Origin: HRBIN16 sp049969495
Lineage (GTDB): Bacteria; Armatimonadota; HRBIN16
Assembly (NCBI GenBank): GCA_049969495.1
Contig: JBMFOT010000003.1
Span: 26,743 to 90,742 of the forward strand
Direction: 5' to 3'
Length of the DNA: 64,000 nt
The position numbers and the translations under genes are program-made. Shown piece after piece: positions 48,312 through 56,642 of the stretch (the first letter of the stretch is position 1; each line of letters starts with the position of its first letter). The notes beneath the pieces were generated by a model. The model made no database searches and had not been told where the DNA came from. It saw only the letters and a list, made by a program, of their open reading frames with translations.

Positions 48312-51032
48312 ATGCCACCACGTCGACGTCGCTCCGTGCCGGAGAGCGCAGAGTTATCGGCTGATTCATCGCGAACGCCAGAAACAACCAGCCAGCCAGA
48401 CGACAGCGCTGCTGTCTCTCCTGAAGAGGTTTTATCGGAGCCTGCTCCCACCGAGCAGCCTGCAACCACCACGCGCCGCCGACGCAGCTCCACCCGCAGA
48501 CGGGCAAAGCAGAAGGAGGCAGCGGCAGAATCGGTTGCCGAACCACCTGTGGAACCTTCAGTTGAGGTAGCAGAGGCGGTTCCAGAAGCCCCCGTCGAAG
48601 AGACGCTTGCTCCGACACCGCCCGACGAGGCTGTGGAGCAGGGAACCCTTCTCGAACCGGTGTTGCAAGAGGTAGAGGTAACCGAGCGGGTAGAGGTGGT
48701 GGAACCCGAAGTGCCTCAGCCTGCGCCGAGCGAGGTGGGCACACCATCCACCCGTCGCCGGCGGCGCGCCCGCCGCGCAGAAGCAGTGGAAACCGTTGCC
48801 GAAGAGGAGAGCGCGGAACAACGCAGACGCAAACGCGAGGGGGTTCGCCTGGGAATCCGGCAGGGTCACCCGGAGATAATCATCGACGGCGAGCCGGTGG
48901 TGCCTCTCTTCTTCTTCGGCAATATCGAATCGGCTGCGGCGGAGCGCAGGGTATGCGAGCAAATTCGGCAAGCGGCATCCGCGGGCGTGCATCTGCACGC
49001 CCTGTTGCTGGACCTGCCTGTGTCGGTTGCGATGGTCTCCTACAGCGTTAACGAGGCACTGCGCCTCTTGCATCTGGTGCGCCAGCATGACCCGCAAGGC
49101 TATGTGATGTTTCGGGTGGTATTCAGTCCGCCGCCCGACTGGCAGAAGATGTACCCCGAAGCGATGACCACCTACGCCGATGGCTCCACCGGCGATCCCT
49201 CGTTCGCTTCCGACCGCTACTGGCAGGAGGCAGAAGCCGCTTTGACCCTGTTGGTGCGCCAGCTGGAAGCAACGGAGGAATCGCGCACCATCCTGGGGTA
49301 CCATCTGGACTGCCGTGAGTGGTTCACCGAGTACCAGCGTGGCTACGACTACAGCCCGGCAGCACAAGAGGCGTTCCGACAATGGCTGCGCGGGCGATAC
49401 AAAAACGATGTGGTTGCACTGCGTGCGGCGTGGCATGATGGCTCTGTGACGTTCACCAGCGCCAGCGTGCCCACCTACAAGGGCGATTCCATTCCCGCTA
49501 CGGTGCTATACGAACACCGTAAGGGGCAGAGATATGTAGATTATCTGCGCTTTGCCTCCGAGACCATCGCCCGGCGAATCGTCGCCCTCTCGCGTACCGT
49601 AAAGAAGAACTGCGAAAACCGTCGCCTGGTGGCGGTGTCGTACGGCTATATCATGGACTTTCCGGTGCCCCATAGCGGACACCTCGCGCTATCGGAGGTG
49701 TTATCGGCGCAAAGCATTGACCTGATATGCGCGCCGGTGTCGTATCGCGACCGGCGTCCTGCACAGCCGGGGAGCGTGCCCGTGCCGGTAGCTTCGGTGC
49801 GCCTGCACGGTAAGCTGTTTATACTGGAAGACGATACCAAGCCTCACACCGCGCACACCGATACTCCTGACGATTACAACCCCCGCTGTCCGGACGCCGA
49901 GTCGACACACCATGTGCGCTTGCGCAACGCAACCACCGCTCTGGTACACCATGCAGGCATCTCCTGGATGGACCTGTGGGGCGAGGGATGGGTCAGCAGT
50001 AGCGAAATCTGGCAACAGGCGCAGAAACTATCCACTCTGTACCTGGCGCACATTCGCCAGCGATTACCCGAAGCGCCTGAAGTGGCGGTGATTGTGGATG
50101 AGCGAAGCCTCACACGCATCCAGTCACCCAAGGTATTACTGGAACCGTTGCTGATACAACAGCAAGAGGTGCTTGCACGAGCGGGTATGCATTACGGCGT
50201 CTACCTGCAAAGCGACCTAGTGCGCAAAGCGTTTCCCGACGCGAAGATGTACCTCTTCCTCAACCCGATACAGGTGGACTCTGAAGTGCGTGAGGCGATT
50301 CGGGAACGGCTCCAGCGCGATGGAAAGACGCTGGTCTGGCTGTACGCGGCGGCGCTGTACGACGAGAACGGCTACACCCCTGACGGACCGCGCGACGTGG
50401 CAGGGATAGCTATCAAGGCGCAGCCGTGGAACAGTGAAACGGGCTCTATCATTAGCAACGACCGACACCCCATTTCGGAGCGGTTGCGCAACAAGCAGGT
50501 AGGCGTGCGTGAGCGGATAAACCCCTCGTTCTACGTGCTGGATGAAAAAGCGGTTGTACTGGGTGAGTACATCCAGACCGGCTTGCCGTCTATAGCGGTC
50601 AGAGACATGGGCACGTGGCGTTCGGTGTTCATTGGGGAACGCCAGTTGAACATCGACCTGTTGCGCGGCTTATGTCGGTACGCCGGGGTGCACGTCTGGT
50701 CGCAAAGTAGCGACGTGGTACGTGTGGCGCCGCCTTTTCTGGCGATACACTCGGTGGGTGACGGTGTGGTGCACCTGCAGTTTCCCCAGAGACAGGTGGT
50801 CTACGACATCACGGAGGAGCGATTGCTTGCGGAGGATGCCGGAAACCTGCGCCTGAACATGCGCATGGGACAGAGCGGGTTGTACGCGGTGGGCACGTAT
50901 GAGCAGCTCATCGCGCTGGGCCTCCCGTTGCCCGAGCGAAGCGCGGAGGCGACATCGGAATCTGCCCCCGGTACGATGGGCAAGAAGAGGCGCAGGCGCG
51001 GTGGGAAGAAACACCGCAAACGCAAGGAGTAG
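48312..51032 (+). CDS. GH42-like TIM-barrel protein with Arg-rich N- and C-terminal tails
   Basis: 906 residues. Residues 1-178 are low complexity: acidic Glu/Pro/Val stretches broken by basic blocks (TRRRRSSTRRRAKQK near 54, TRRRRRARRAE near 147, RRRKRE near 171). Residues 180-560 resemble a GH42-type barrel. Glu336 in LGYHLDCREWF is placed like the acid/base, and Glu506 in KLFILEDDTKP like the nucleophile. A beta-galactosidase trimerisation-like (glutaminase-fold) domain covers about 600-760. The last 17 residues are basic (GKKRRRRGGKKHRKRKE). There is no signal peptide. The tails recall RNA-binding extensions of RNase E or ribosome-associated proteins. AAGGAGG lies about 12 bases before the ATG. 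Confidence 0.75.
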   Translation: MPPRRRRSVPESAELSADSSRTPETTSQPDDSAAVSPEEVLSEPAPTEQPATTTRRRRSSTRRRAKQKEAAAESVAEPPVEPSVEVAEAVPEAPVEETLAPTPPDEAVEQGTLLEPVLQEVEVTERVEVVEPEVPQPAPSEVGTPSTRRRRRARRAEAVETVAEEESAEQRRRKREGVRLGIRQGHPEIIIDGEPVVPLFFFGNIESAAAERRVCEQIRQAASAGVHLHALLLDLPVSVAMVSYSVNEALRLLHLVRQHDPQGYVMFRVVFSPPPDWQKMYPEAMTTYADGSTGDPSFASDRYWQEAEAALTLLVRQLEATEESRTILGYHLDCREWFTEYQRGYDYSPAAQEAFRQWLRGRYKNDVVALRAAWHDGSVTFTSASVPTYKGDSIPATVLYEHRKGQRYVDYLRFASETIARRIVALSRTVKKNCENRRLVAVSYGYIMDFPVPHSGHLALSEVLSAQSIDLICAPVSYRDRRPAQPGSVPVPVASVRLHGKLFILEDDTKPHTAHTDTPDDYNPRCPDAESTHHVRLRNATTALVHHAGISWMDLWGEGWVSSSEIWQQAQKLSTLYLAHIRQRLPEAPEVAVIVDERSLTRIQSPKVLLEPLLIQQQEVLARAGMHYGVYLQSDLVRKAFPDAKMYLFLNPIQVDSEVREAIRERLQRDGKTLVWLYAAALYDENGYTPDGPRDVAGIAIKAQPWNSETGSIISNDRHPISERLRNKQVGVRERINPSFYVLDEKAVVLGEYIQTGLPSIAVRDMGTWRSVFIGERQLNIDLLRGLCRYAGVHVWSQSSDVVRVAPPFLAIHSVGDGVVHLQFPQRQVVYDITEERLLAEDAGNLRLNMRMGQSGLYAVGTYEQLIALGLPLPERSAEATSESAPGTMGKKRRRRGGKKHRKRKE

Positions 51033-51035
51033 AGC

Positions 51036-51063
51036 GGTGCAGGGGGATGCTTCCCCCTGCACC
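51036..51063. terminator. Bidirectional hairpin between convergent genes
   Basis: GGTGCAGGGGGA, loop TGCT, TCCCCCTGCACC. A perfect 12-bp stem exactly filling the gap between the convergent GH42-like and prepilin genes; no T-run on either side. Confidence 0.6.
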
Positions 51064-51069
51064 AGGCGT

Positions 51070-51819
51070 TTACGGGATCGGGTCCGGGTAACGCCCGTTC
51101 CACCAGCGGTTATCCATATCCAGCTCGGCGGTTTTCATCCACTTAGCGTGACCGTCCACAAAGGCGATATTGGCTCCTCCGCTGTGACGTGGGTGTAGAG
51201 GTGTGCGCACGCCCGGCGTTCCGCCTGTGCCGTACCGGTTAGGACCGGGGCCACTTCGGCATGGAGGAAGCAGCGGCGGATCGATGGTATAGCCGTGGTT
51301 GCCTAAGCAGTCCAGGTTGCGGTAGTCCGGATCGGTTGGCTCATCGTTGTCGCAGAGACGTGTGCCAGAGCCCTGGCTGTCACCGATAAGAATGGTGTGA
51401 GCGGGGGTAAGTATCGCTGCATCACTCACCGGCACGTTGTAACAGTTCGTCCGCGAGTTCCCCAGATACTGGTAATTGTATCCGTAGGCGGGGTTTCGCC
51501 CGAACTTGAGGTGAGGCACCGTCGGACAGGAATGTAGCTGCTGGTTCCGGACATAGGGCTGAACCTGGTCAAACCATCGATACTCTACGCCCCCTTCCAC
51601 TTTGGAGTACATGGGGAACGCTTCATAGTCCTGCACGTACATGGTCGTTGCCAGGGCCAACTGCTTCAGGTTGCTCAGACAAGTCGTTTGCCTTGCCTTC
51701 TCGCGCGCCTGCGCGAAGACCGGAAAGAGTATCGCCGCCAGTATCGCGATAATCGCGATAACGACGAGCAGTTCGATAAGCGTAAACGCGAGCCTGTTTG
51801 CGTCGCGTGTGGTTCGCAT
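51070..51819 (-). CDS. Type II/IV-type prepilin-like protein with H-X9-DG C-terminal motif (DUF1559-like)
   Basis: 249 residues. The N terminus is a class III signal: a short basic leader (MRTTRDANRLA), then the cleavage-site helix FTLIELLVVIAIIAILAAIL and FPVFAQAREKARQ. The globular part contains CLSNLKQLALATTMYVQDY, and the end has RHSGGANIAFVDGHAKW, the His...Asp-Gly signature of the DUF1559-type pseudopilins abundant in Armatimonadota and Planctomycetota. It is probably a pseudopilin processed by PilD and assembled by a type II/IV machine encoded elsewhere. AAAAGGAGG precedes the ATG. The promoter lies in an unusually AT-rich stretch. Confidence 0.92.
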   Translation of the reverse strand: MRTTRDANRLAFTLIELLVVIAIIAILAAILFPVFAQAREKARQTTCLSNLKQLALATTMYVQDYEAFPMYSKVEGGVEYRWFDQVQPYVRNQQLHSCPTVPHLKFGRNPAYGYNYQYLGNSRTNCYNVPVSDAAILTPAHTILIGDSQGSGTRLCDNDEPTDPDYRNLDCLGNHGYTIDPPLLPPCRSGPGPNRYGTGGTPGVRTPLHPRHSGGANIAFVDGHAKWMKTAELDMDNRWWNGRYPDPIP

Positions 51820-51852
51820 TGCTGTCCTCCTTTTAGGATGATTTTCGATGTG

Positions 51853-51881
51853 ATTATATACGATAAGAAAATAATTTTCAA
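51853..51881 (-). promoter_or_regulatory. Promoter of the prepilin gene
   Basis: Minus strand: TTGAAA (51881-51876), 17 bases, TATAAT (51858-51853), about 35 bases before the ATG. AT-rich sequence upstream could act as an UP element. Confidence 0.7.
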
Positions 51882-51916
51882 TATGCTAAAGAAAAATTTT
51901 TAATAAAGTTAAAAAT

Positions 51917-51931
51917 TGATAATGAATCTTA
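51917..51931. promoter_or_regulatory. Fur-family-like site upstream of the prepilin promoter
   Basis: TGATAATGAATCTTA matches the 7-1-7 Fur core at 11 of 14 defined positions. It lies about 36 bases upstream of the -35. AT-rich sequence raises the chance of a random match. Confidence 0.2.
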
Positions 51932-52106
51932 TTCTCACTAAATAATCCAGCCAATATCAAAATAACGTTCCAATATCCAACAAATCTGCGCGGTGCTCGC
52001 GAAGCATCCGCAGGTGTAAAAGGGGTACTGTATGGCTCGCGAACGAAGGGGACGTACAAAAGAGGTATGGTACATCCGGCGTGTCGGCGTAACCTTCCAC
52101 GAAAGG

Positions 52107-52138
52107 GCAGAGGCTCACGAGGAGAGGTGAGCCTCTGC
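52107..52138 (-). terminator. Hairpin after the TolB-like lipoprotein gene
   Basis: GCAGAGGCTCAC and GTGAGCCTCTGC form a perfect 12-bp stem with an 8-base loop, 9 bases past the stop at 52147. The following minus-strand bases are CCTTTCG, so the T-run is short. Confidence 0.6.
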
Positions 52139-52146
52139 ATAACGGG

Positions 52147-53223
52147 CTACAAGTCAACCATCCGTCTCTGGGAGCCGTCGGGGCGTGTGACCCGAAGGCG
52201 CCAACGGTTTTCTTCTGGCTGCTTGTGCTTTTCTCCCCAGAGTGTTAAGAACGCCATCTGCTCCGCGTTGGGCGACCATGCGACACTGATCACGAGTTCG
52301 TGATGCCGTTTGCCGGGAACCGCACTAAACACCTCTCTCCCGTGTCCCCCGACCAAGGGCAGCACGAAAACCTTCTGGTAACCGGACACTTCCTTCCCCT
52401 CTTCGCCTCCGGTGACAATCAGAGCTACCGACTTTCCGTCCGATGAGAACTCTGCTCTAGCAAAGGTTTTCGCGCCACGGGGTAAGGTTATACGCGCTAA
52501 GTCGCGCACCAACACCTGCAGGGGAAGCTTTTGCACGGTGCGGGCGTCCAGGTCGTAGGCAAAGGTGGTCACGGTAGCATTCGCGTCGTGTCCCGCTTGC
52601 CGTGCCCACAGTAACTGCTTGCCGTCCGGTGACAGTCCCAGGCCTATCACATCGCCGGTAGTGCTGATGCGGTACACTTTGCCTGCCTCCACCGTATACA
52701 CATCTATGCCTTCTTTTTCGCTCTGCCCCATGAAGGCAACCCCATATCGGTCAGGCAGCCAGTGTAGCCGGACATCCGTCGGGGTCGCAGGGCAAGGCAC
52801 CTCCAGCAATCGTTCGCCCGAAGGCACATCCAGCCAGACCAGGCACGCCTTCCCCTTGTCCCACGCCACCACCTGCCTGCTGTCGTCGCTGAAGGTGTAG
52901 GGCGCGGAGAGGTATCCCGTAAAGGCACGCGCCGACCGGGTTCGCAGGTCGTAGAGGAACACTTTTGAGCGGTTGCCCATCCAGTCCGGCTGCTCGTACA
53001 GGATGTATTGCCCGTCCGGGCTCCAGCGGGCAAAGGCGGCTTCCTTCGTGTTGGGCAAGAGCTGGCGTCCTGAACCGTCTGCGTTCATCAGCACGAGCCC
53101 CTTTTCACCCCCGCTGACCACCAACTTCTTGCCATCGGGGGAGAACTCCACGTTCACGCCGCAACCCGACAGCAAAGCCACCGCCACAAGAGCTACCACT
53201 GCCCTCATCGTTCGAGCGAGCAT
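52147..53223 (-). CDS. TolB-like beta-propeller lipoprotein
   Basis: 358 residues. A lipoprotein signal ends in LLSGC, with the lipid Cys at residue 21, so the mature protein is membrane anchored. The rest is made of TolB/WD40-like blades with the repeated Ser-Pro-Asp-Gly motif: VEFSPDGKKLVVSG, ARWSPDGQYILYEQP, LGLSPDGKQLLWARQ, AEFSSDGKSVALIVTGG and VAWSPNAEQMAFLTL. Such proteins act as binding scaffolds; no partner is evident. AAGGAGG lies 8 bases before the ATG. It follows mqnD by 38 bases on the same strand. Confidence 0.85.
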   Translation of the reverse strand: MLARTMRAVVALVAVALLSGCGVNVEFSPDGKKLVVSGGEKGLVLMNADGSGRQLLPNTKEAAFARWSPDGQYILYEQPDWMGNRSKVFLYDLRTRSARAFTGYLSAPYTFSDDSRQVVAWDKGKACLVWLDVPSGERLLEVPCPATPTDVRLHWLPDRYGVAFMGQSEKEGIDVYTVEAGKVYRISTTGDVIGLGLSPDGKQLLWARQAGHDANATVTTFAYDLDARTVQKLPLQVLVRDLARITLPRGAKTFARAEFSSDGKSVALIVTGGEEGKEVSGYQKVFVLPLVGGHGREVFSAVPGKRHHELVISVAWSPNAEQMAFLTLWGEKHKQPEENRWRLRVTRPDGSQRRMVDL

Positions 53224-53261
53224 GGTGATCGCCTCCTTGTGTTGAGAAGACGAAGTTTGCT

Positions 53262-54098
53262 TTACTCTATAAACTCAACCTCCCCCACGGGAGGGGTTAT
53301 CCCTGCCTCTGCGCCCTTCGCGAGGAACAGCCGGATCGCCTCCTTGCCCGCTTCGCCCATATCCACTGTCCACTCGTTCACGTACATACCCACGAAGCGG
53401 TCGGCGACCTCCTGTCCGATGCCACGCCCGAAATCCAGAGCATACTGCAGGGCATCTCGCCGGTGCTCCAGCGAGTATTCGATGCTCCGCCTCAGAATGC
53501 GGGCGATGCGCCGTTGCAGCTCCGGTGGCAGGTCTCGGCGCACCGCGTTCACCCCCAGCGGCAGAGGCAGTCCGGTCTGCTCCTTCCACCACACGCCGAG
53601 GTCTACCACGCTATGCACGCCCGCCTCGCGGTGCGTGAGCTGTCCTTCATGAATCAGTAGACCCGCCAGCACCTGTTTTTGTTGCACTGCGGGCAGAATC
53701 TGGTCGAAGTTCATCACGATGGTGCGTGCTTCGGGCAGGTACAGTTTGAGCGCAAGATAGGCACTGGTCAACAAACCGGGCACCGCGATGGTCACCTGGT
53801 GCAGGTCACCAGGGTCCATCGGCTCCGCGCTGACAATCAGGGGACCGTAGCCGTCCCCCATACTTGCCCCGGAGGTGAGGATAGCGTATTTGTCGCGCAC
53901 GTAGGCGTAGGCGTGTACGGAGATGGCGGTCACTTCCATCTTGCCTTCACGCGCCCACTCGTTCAGCGTCTGGATGTCGCGCAGCACGTGTTCAAAACGA
54001 AGCCCTTCCATGTCTATCAGCTCCCTTGCCAGCGCATAGAACATGAAAGCATCGTCCGCATCGGGGCTGTGGGCAAGATGGATGGTGGTAGGGTTCAT
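53262..54098 (-). CDS. mqnD: MqnD, 1,4-dihydroxy-6-naphthoate synthase
   Basis: 278 residues. It has the MqnA/MqnD fold. The N-terminal HLAHSPDADDAFMFYALARE is the MqnD form, and EVTAISVHAYAYVRDKYAIL and LLIHEGQLTHREAGVHSVVD with the catalytic His region follow. It turns cyclic dehypoxanthine futalosine into dihydroxynaphthoate in the alternative menaquinone pathway. Thus the cell likely makes menaquinone through futalosine. Other mqn genes are not in the window. Its ATG overlaps the Uma2-family stop by 4 bases. Confidence 0.92.
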   Translation of the reverse strand: MNPTTIHLAHSPDADDAFMFYALARELIDMEGLRFEHVLRDIQTLNEWAREGKMEVTAISVHAYAYVRDKYAILTSGASMGDGYGPLIVSAEPMDPGDLHQVTIAVPGLLTSAYLALKLYLPEARTIVMNFDQILPAVQQKQVLAGLLIHEGQLTHREAGVHSVVDLGVWWKEQTGLPLPLGVNAVRRDLPPELQRRIARILRRSIEYSLEHRRDALQYALDFGRGIGQEVADRFVGMYVNEWTVDMGEAGKEAIRLFLAKGAEAGITPPVGEVEFIE

Positions 54099-54730
54099 CC
54101 GCTAACCTCCTTCAGCACCTCATGCACGGGCGGTCTCTCGTCACCCAGCAGCCATTGCACCTGCAGGCGAAGCCCCGGTAGCACAACGCTCTCTATCTCA
54201 CCCTCACCGAACTCCTGCTCTTCGTAGTGCTCATCCCCTTTTCGTACAACGCGCACCCGCCCACGTGGGCGGTCCATCAGCCATATCTCCCGCACGCCGA
54301 CCGTTCGATAGTCCGCCTCGCGCTGGATAATGTCCGAACGACGCTCGCCCGGGGAGACAATCTCCAGAACAAGGTCCGGCGCACCGTAGATAGCCTTCTG
54401 CTGCACAATGTGCATCCGCTCCGAACGCACAAACAGCAGGTCAGGCAGGCGACCGCGAAAGTCGCTAATCCTCACCGCCGCGCGCGAGCCCAGAACGATA
54501 CCGAGCCGATTTTGTTCCGTATACATCGTGAACAGTGTGAGCAGCCATGCAAACAGCCTCTCGTGGTCGATTTGTGCAGACATTCTTTCCACTGCCACCC
54601 CGTCGATGAGTTCATAGTCATCATCCTCGCCGAACATGTGCAGATACTGCTCGAAGGTGATAGGCGCGGTGTCTGCCAATATGTCGGTGTATTCTTGCAG
54701 GCGTTGCAGTTTCTCCAGAGCAAGTACCAT
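54095..54730 (-). CDS. Uma2-family (DUF820) PD-(D/E)XK nuclease-like protein
   Basis: 211 residues. The fold motif is LIDGVAVERM with the first acid near residue 42, then RLPDLLFVRSER with the central Asp, and APDLVLEIVSPGERRSDIIQ followed by READYRTVGVREIWLMD, the Glu-X-Lys-like region. These genes are very numerous in cyanobacteria and in Armatimonadota; nuclease activity is presumed from the fold and the cell role is unknown. AGGAGG lies 8 bases before the ATG at 54730. It leads mqnD with a 4-base overlap, so the two are co-translated, with no evident functional link. Confidence 0.85.
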   Translation of the reverse strand: MVLALEKLQRLQEYTDILADTAPITFEQYLHMFGEDDDYELIDGVAVERMSAQIDHERLFAWLLTLFTMYTEQNRLGIVLGSRAAVRISDFRGRLPDLLFVRSERMHIVQQKAIYGAPDLVLEIVSPGERRSDIIQREADYRTVGVREIWLMDRPRGRVRVVRKGDEHYEEQEFGEGEIESVVLPGLRLQVQWLLGDERPPVHEVLKEVSG

Positions 54731-54752
54731 CTTATCCACCTCCTGCTTTATT

Positions 54753-55460
54753 TTACCCCAGCAGGCTGGTCACCCGCCGGCGATGTGCGCTGGGCGGCAC
54801 GGCGAACGCTACCGCATATTGACAGCCGATTTCCGCCCCACGCACTCGCGCCAGCGCCTTGTAATATTCAACATAGGGAAAGCGTGACACGCCGCCCCGA
54901 AACAGCTCTAGCTTGTACGCCGCCTCCTGCCACATCGCTATATCCTCTTCGGTCACTTCCAGAAAGATTTCGGGCACGAAGCTGTCCTGATCCTCCCAGT
55001 TTTCGGCAAAGTAGAGGCGAGGAACCCAGTGCGCAGGCTCTTTGCGCACAAAGCCTTTGATTGCCGCGTAGAAGATGGCGTTGGGAATGTTGAGGGCGCA
55101 GGCGGTATGGTCCTTATGGATGCTCCCCTGCCAGTGCGTAAGGATGGCTTGCGGACGGCAGGCGCGAATCACGTCGCAAATCTGGAACTGTACCTCGTCG
55201 TTGACGGGCAGCTCGCCATCACGGTAGTCCAGAAAGTACAGCTGCGCTCCATATACCAACGCCGCCTCGCGCGCCTCGGCGATTTTCTGTTTCGCGTAGT
55301 CTTCAGGAGATAGGGTAGGATGCCCTTTCTCGCCGGGGGTGAGGTGCAGTATCGCCACCTTTTTGCCCTGTCGCACATGTGCCGCTAAAGCCATCCCGCA
55401 AGCGATTTCCACGTCGCCGATGTGCGCCCCGATTGCCAGAATGTCTACACTCTCAGCCAT
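54753..55460 (-). CDS. PIG-L (LmbE-like) N-deacetylase family protein
   Basis: 235 residues. The metal site usually reads H-P-D-D-x-E; here it is AIGAHIGDVEIACG, which keeps the His, the second Asp and the Glu. A third ligand should be His in HWQGSIHKDHTACA. LHLTPGEKGHPTLSPEDYAK is the conserved substrate loop. PIG-L enzymes remove acetyl from GlcNAc-type sugars, for example in bacillithiol or mycothiol synthesis and in antibiotics; the substrate is not clear. The ATG at 55460 comes 1 base after the stop of the GNAT gene, with GGAAGGAG upstream. Confidence 0.87.
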   Translation of the reverse strand: MAESVDILAIGAHIGDVEIACGMALAAHVRQGKKVAILHLTPGEKGHPTLSPEDYAKQKIAEAREAALVYGAQLYFLDYRDGELPVNDEVQFQICDVIRACRPQAILTHWQGSIHKDHTACALNIPNAIFYAAIKGFVRKEPAHWVPRLYFAENWEDQDSFVPEIFLEVTEEDIAMWQEAAYKLELFRGGVSRFPYVEYYKALARVRGAEIGCQYAVAFAVPPSAHRRRVTSLLG

Positions 55461-55461
55461 C

Positions 55462-56406
55462 TCACAGCTCCTTCCGTAATAGCGCAAACCGTCGCGTTTC
55501 CGTAAATCCCGCCGCATTATACAAACGCTCAGCAGTGCGGTCATCCGACCACAGGAAGAAGGCGGTATGCAGTCCCTGCAGGCGCATGGCTTGTAAGGTT
55601 TTGTACATCAGCACCTGCCCGATGCCTCGCCCCCTCTGCGATTGCGAGACGCCGATGGGCCCGAAACGTTCGCCTTCAAAGTGGCTGTAACCCACCACCT
55701 CACCTCTTTCGTGCGCAATCCACAGTCTGGTGGGCGTGTCTCCTTGTTCGATACGATGGATGGCATCGCGGGCGAACCGTTGCCAGTCGCCGGGGAACTC
55801 TGCCCGCAGAAAATGGAAGAGGGCGGGTATCAACTGGGGGCGGTAGGGTTCGACAGCGACTCCTTCCTGCAGCAAGGCTTGTTCTCTCTGCTGTACCCAC
55901 TCCGGCATGCGCAGATTCAGCAGGTTGCAGTCCATCGAGATAGGGCGGTATACCTCCTGATAGCCGTGCTTGAGAAAGAATCGCAGCCCACCGGCATAAG
56001 CGTTCACGTCCACGCCGGGCGTGAAGTAGTTGGGCGCGTAGGGGGAAACGAGCACCAGCTTCCTCGCGCGTGAGCGCAGGTACCTTTCCATGTGCTGTAG
56101 CAATGCCGTGCCGATGCCCTGTCGCTGATGCTGGGGATGCACCGCCAGCAGGGTGATATACCCCCTGTCCCAATCGGGCGGGGCATCTTCCAGCGGCAGG
56201 CGACGGGCGATACTCAACCCGAAACCCACAACCTGTCCATCCGTCAAAGCGATGGGCGCACCCTCCGGCTCGAAGTTGGGGTCAATAAGTACTTTGCGCA
56301 CGAATAGACTGCGCGAGATGGGGTCAGCGTGCAGAGCCTGCTGCAGCAACTGCACCACTTCATCCAGCAGGTCGCCATGAAAGGGGATAATCTGTGCGCT
56401 GCTCAT
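55462..56406 (-). CDS. Double GNAT-domain acetyltransferase
   Basis: 314 residues with two GNAT folds in tandem. In the first, YITLLAVHPQHQRQGIGTAL is the acetyl-CoA loop. In the second, GPIGVSQSQRGRGIGQVLMY is the equivalent, with LYNAAGFTETRRF at the end. The substrate is unknown. The neighbouring PIG-L deacetylase suggests the pair act on the same amino-sugar type, but that is inference. The ATG at 56406 is directly behind the promoter -10, so the mRNA should be leaderless. A 24-base longer frame starts inside the promoter. Confidence 0.85.
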   Translation of the reverse strand: MSSAQIIPFHGDLLDEVVQLLQQALHADPISRSLFVRKVLIDPNFEPEGAPIALTDGQVVGFGLSIARRLPLEDAPPDWDRGYITLLAVHPQHQRQGIGTALLQHMERYLRSRARKLVLVSPYAPNYFTPGVDVNAYAGGLRFFLKHGYQEVYRPISMDCNLLNLRMPEWVQQREQALLQEGVAVEPYRPQLIPALFHFLRAEFPGDWQRFARDAIHRIEQGDTPTRLWIAHERGEVVGYSHFEGERFGPIGVSQSQRGRGIGQVLMYKTLQAMRLQGLHTAFFLWSDDRTAERLYNAAGFTETRRFALLRKEL

Positions 56407-56412
56407 GGCTCT

Positions 56413-56441
56413 ATTGTATAGAGAGAGCATGATGAAGTCAA
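56413..56441 (-). promoter_or_regulatory. Promoter of the GNAT/PIG-L unit
   Basis: Minus strand: TTGACT (56441-56436), 17 bases, TACAAT (56418-56413). The -10 ends 6 bases before the ATG at 56406, so transcription should begin at or next to the start codon. Confidence 0.7.
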
Positions 56442-56642
56442 GTTGCTGCCAGGGTGTTTAATCTATTGCTTCAGCTGGCGGTGGACGCGCTACCAGGTGA
56501 GTCTTTGCCTGTTGCTGTACTGGATGTCGAGGCTACAGAGGCAGACTGAGCAGCACGCCAAGGCCCATGCAGGGTTACCAATCGTCCTTGCAAAGCCCTT
56601 GGCGCGCCCAGAGTATATTCCCGCTGAGGAGCCTCTGTTCTG

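Larger units (their letters stand above)
51820..52146. other. Prepilin upstream region, strongly AT-rich in its first half
   Basis: 327 bases. 51840-51970 is far more AT-rich than the rest of the window and contains the prepilin promoter (51853-51881) and a Fur-like site (51917-51931). 51990-52100 has average composition and only a doubtful 32-codon frame (52032-52130). A 12-bp hairpin at 52107-52138 ends the TolB-like gene. Confidence 0.6.

Noticed and set aside
52032..52130. 32-codon frame MARERRGRTKEVWYIRRVGV... with AAGGGG upstream
   Set aside because: Its 3' part lies in the hairpin that ends the TolB-like gene, the RBS is only fair and no homology is recognised; conservation would be needed before calling it.
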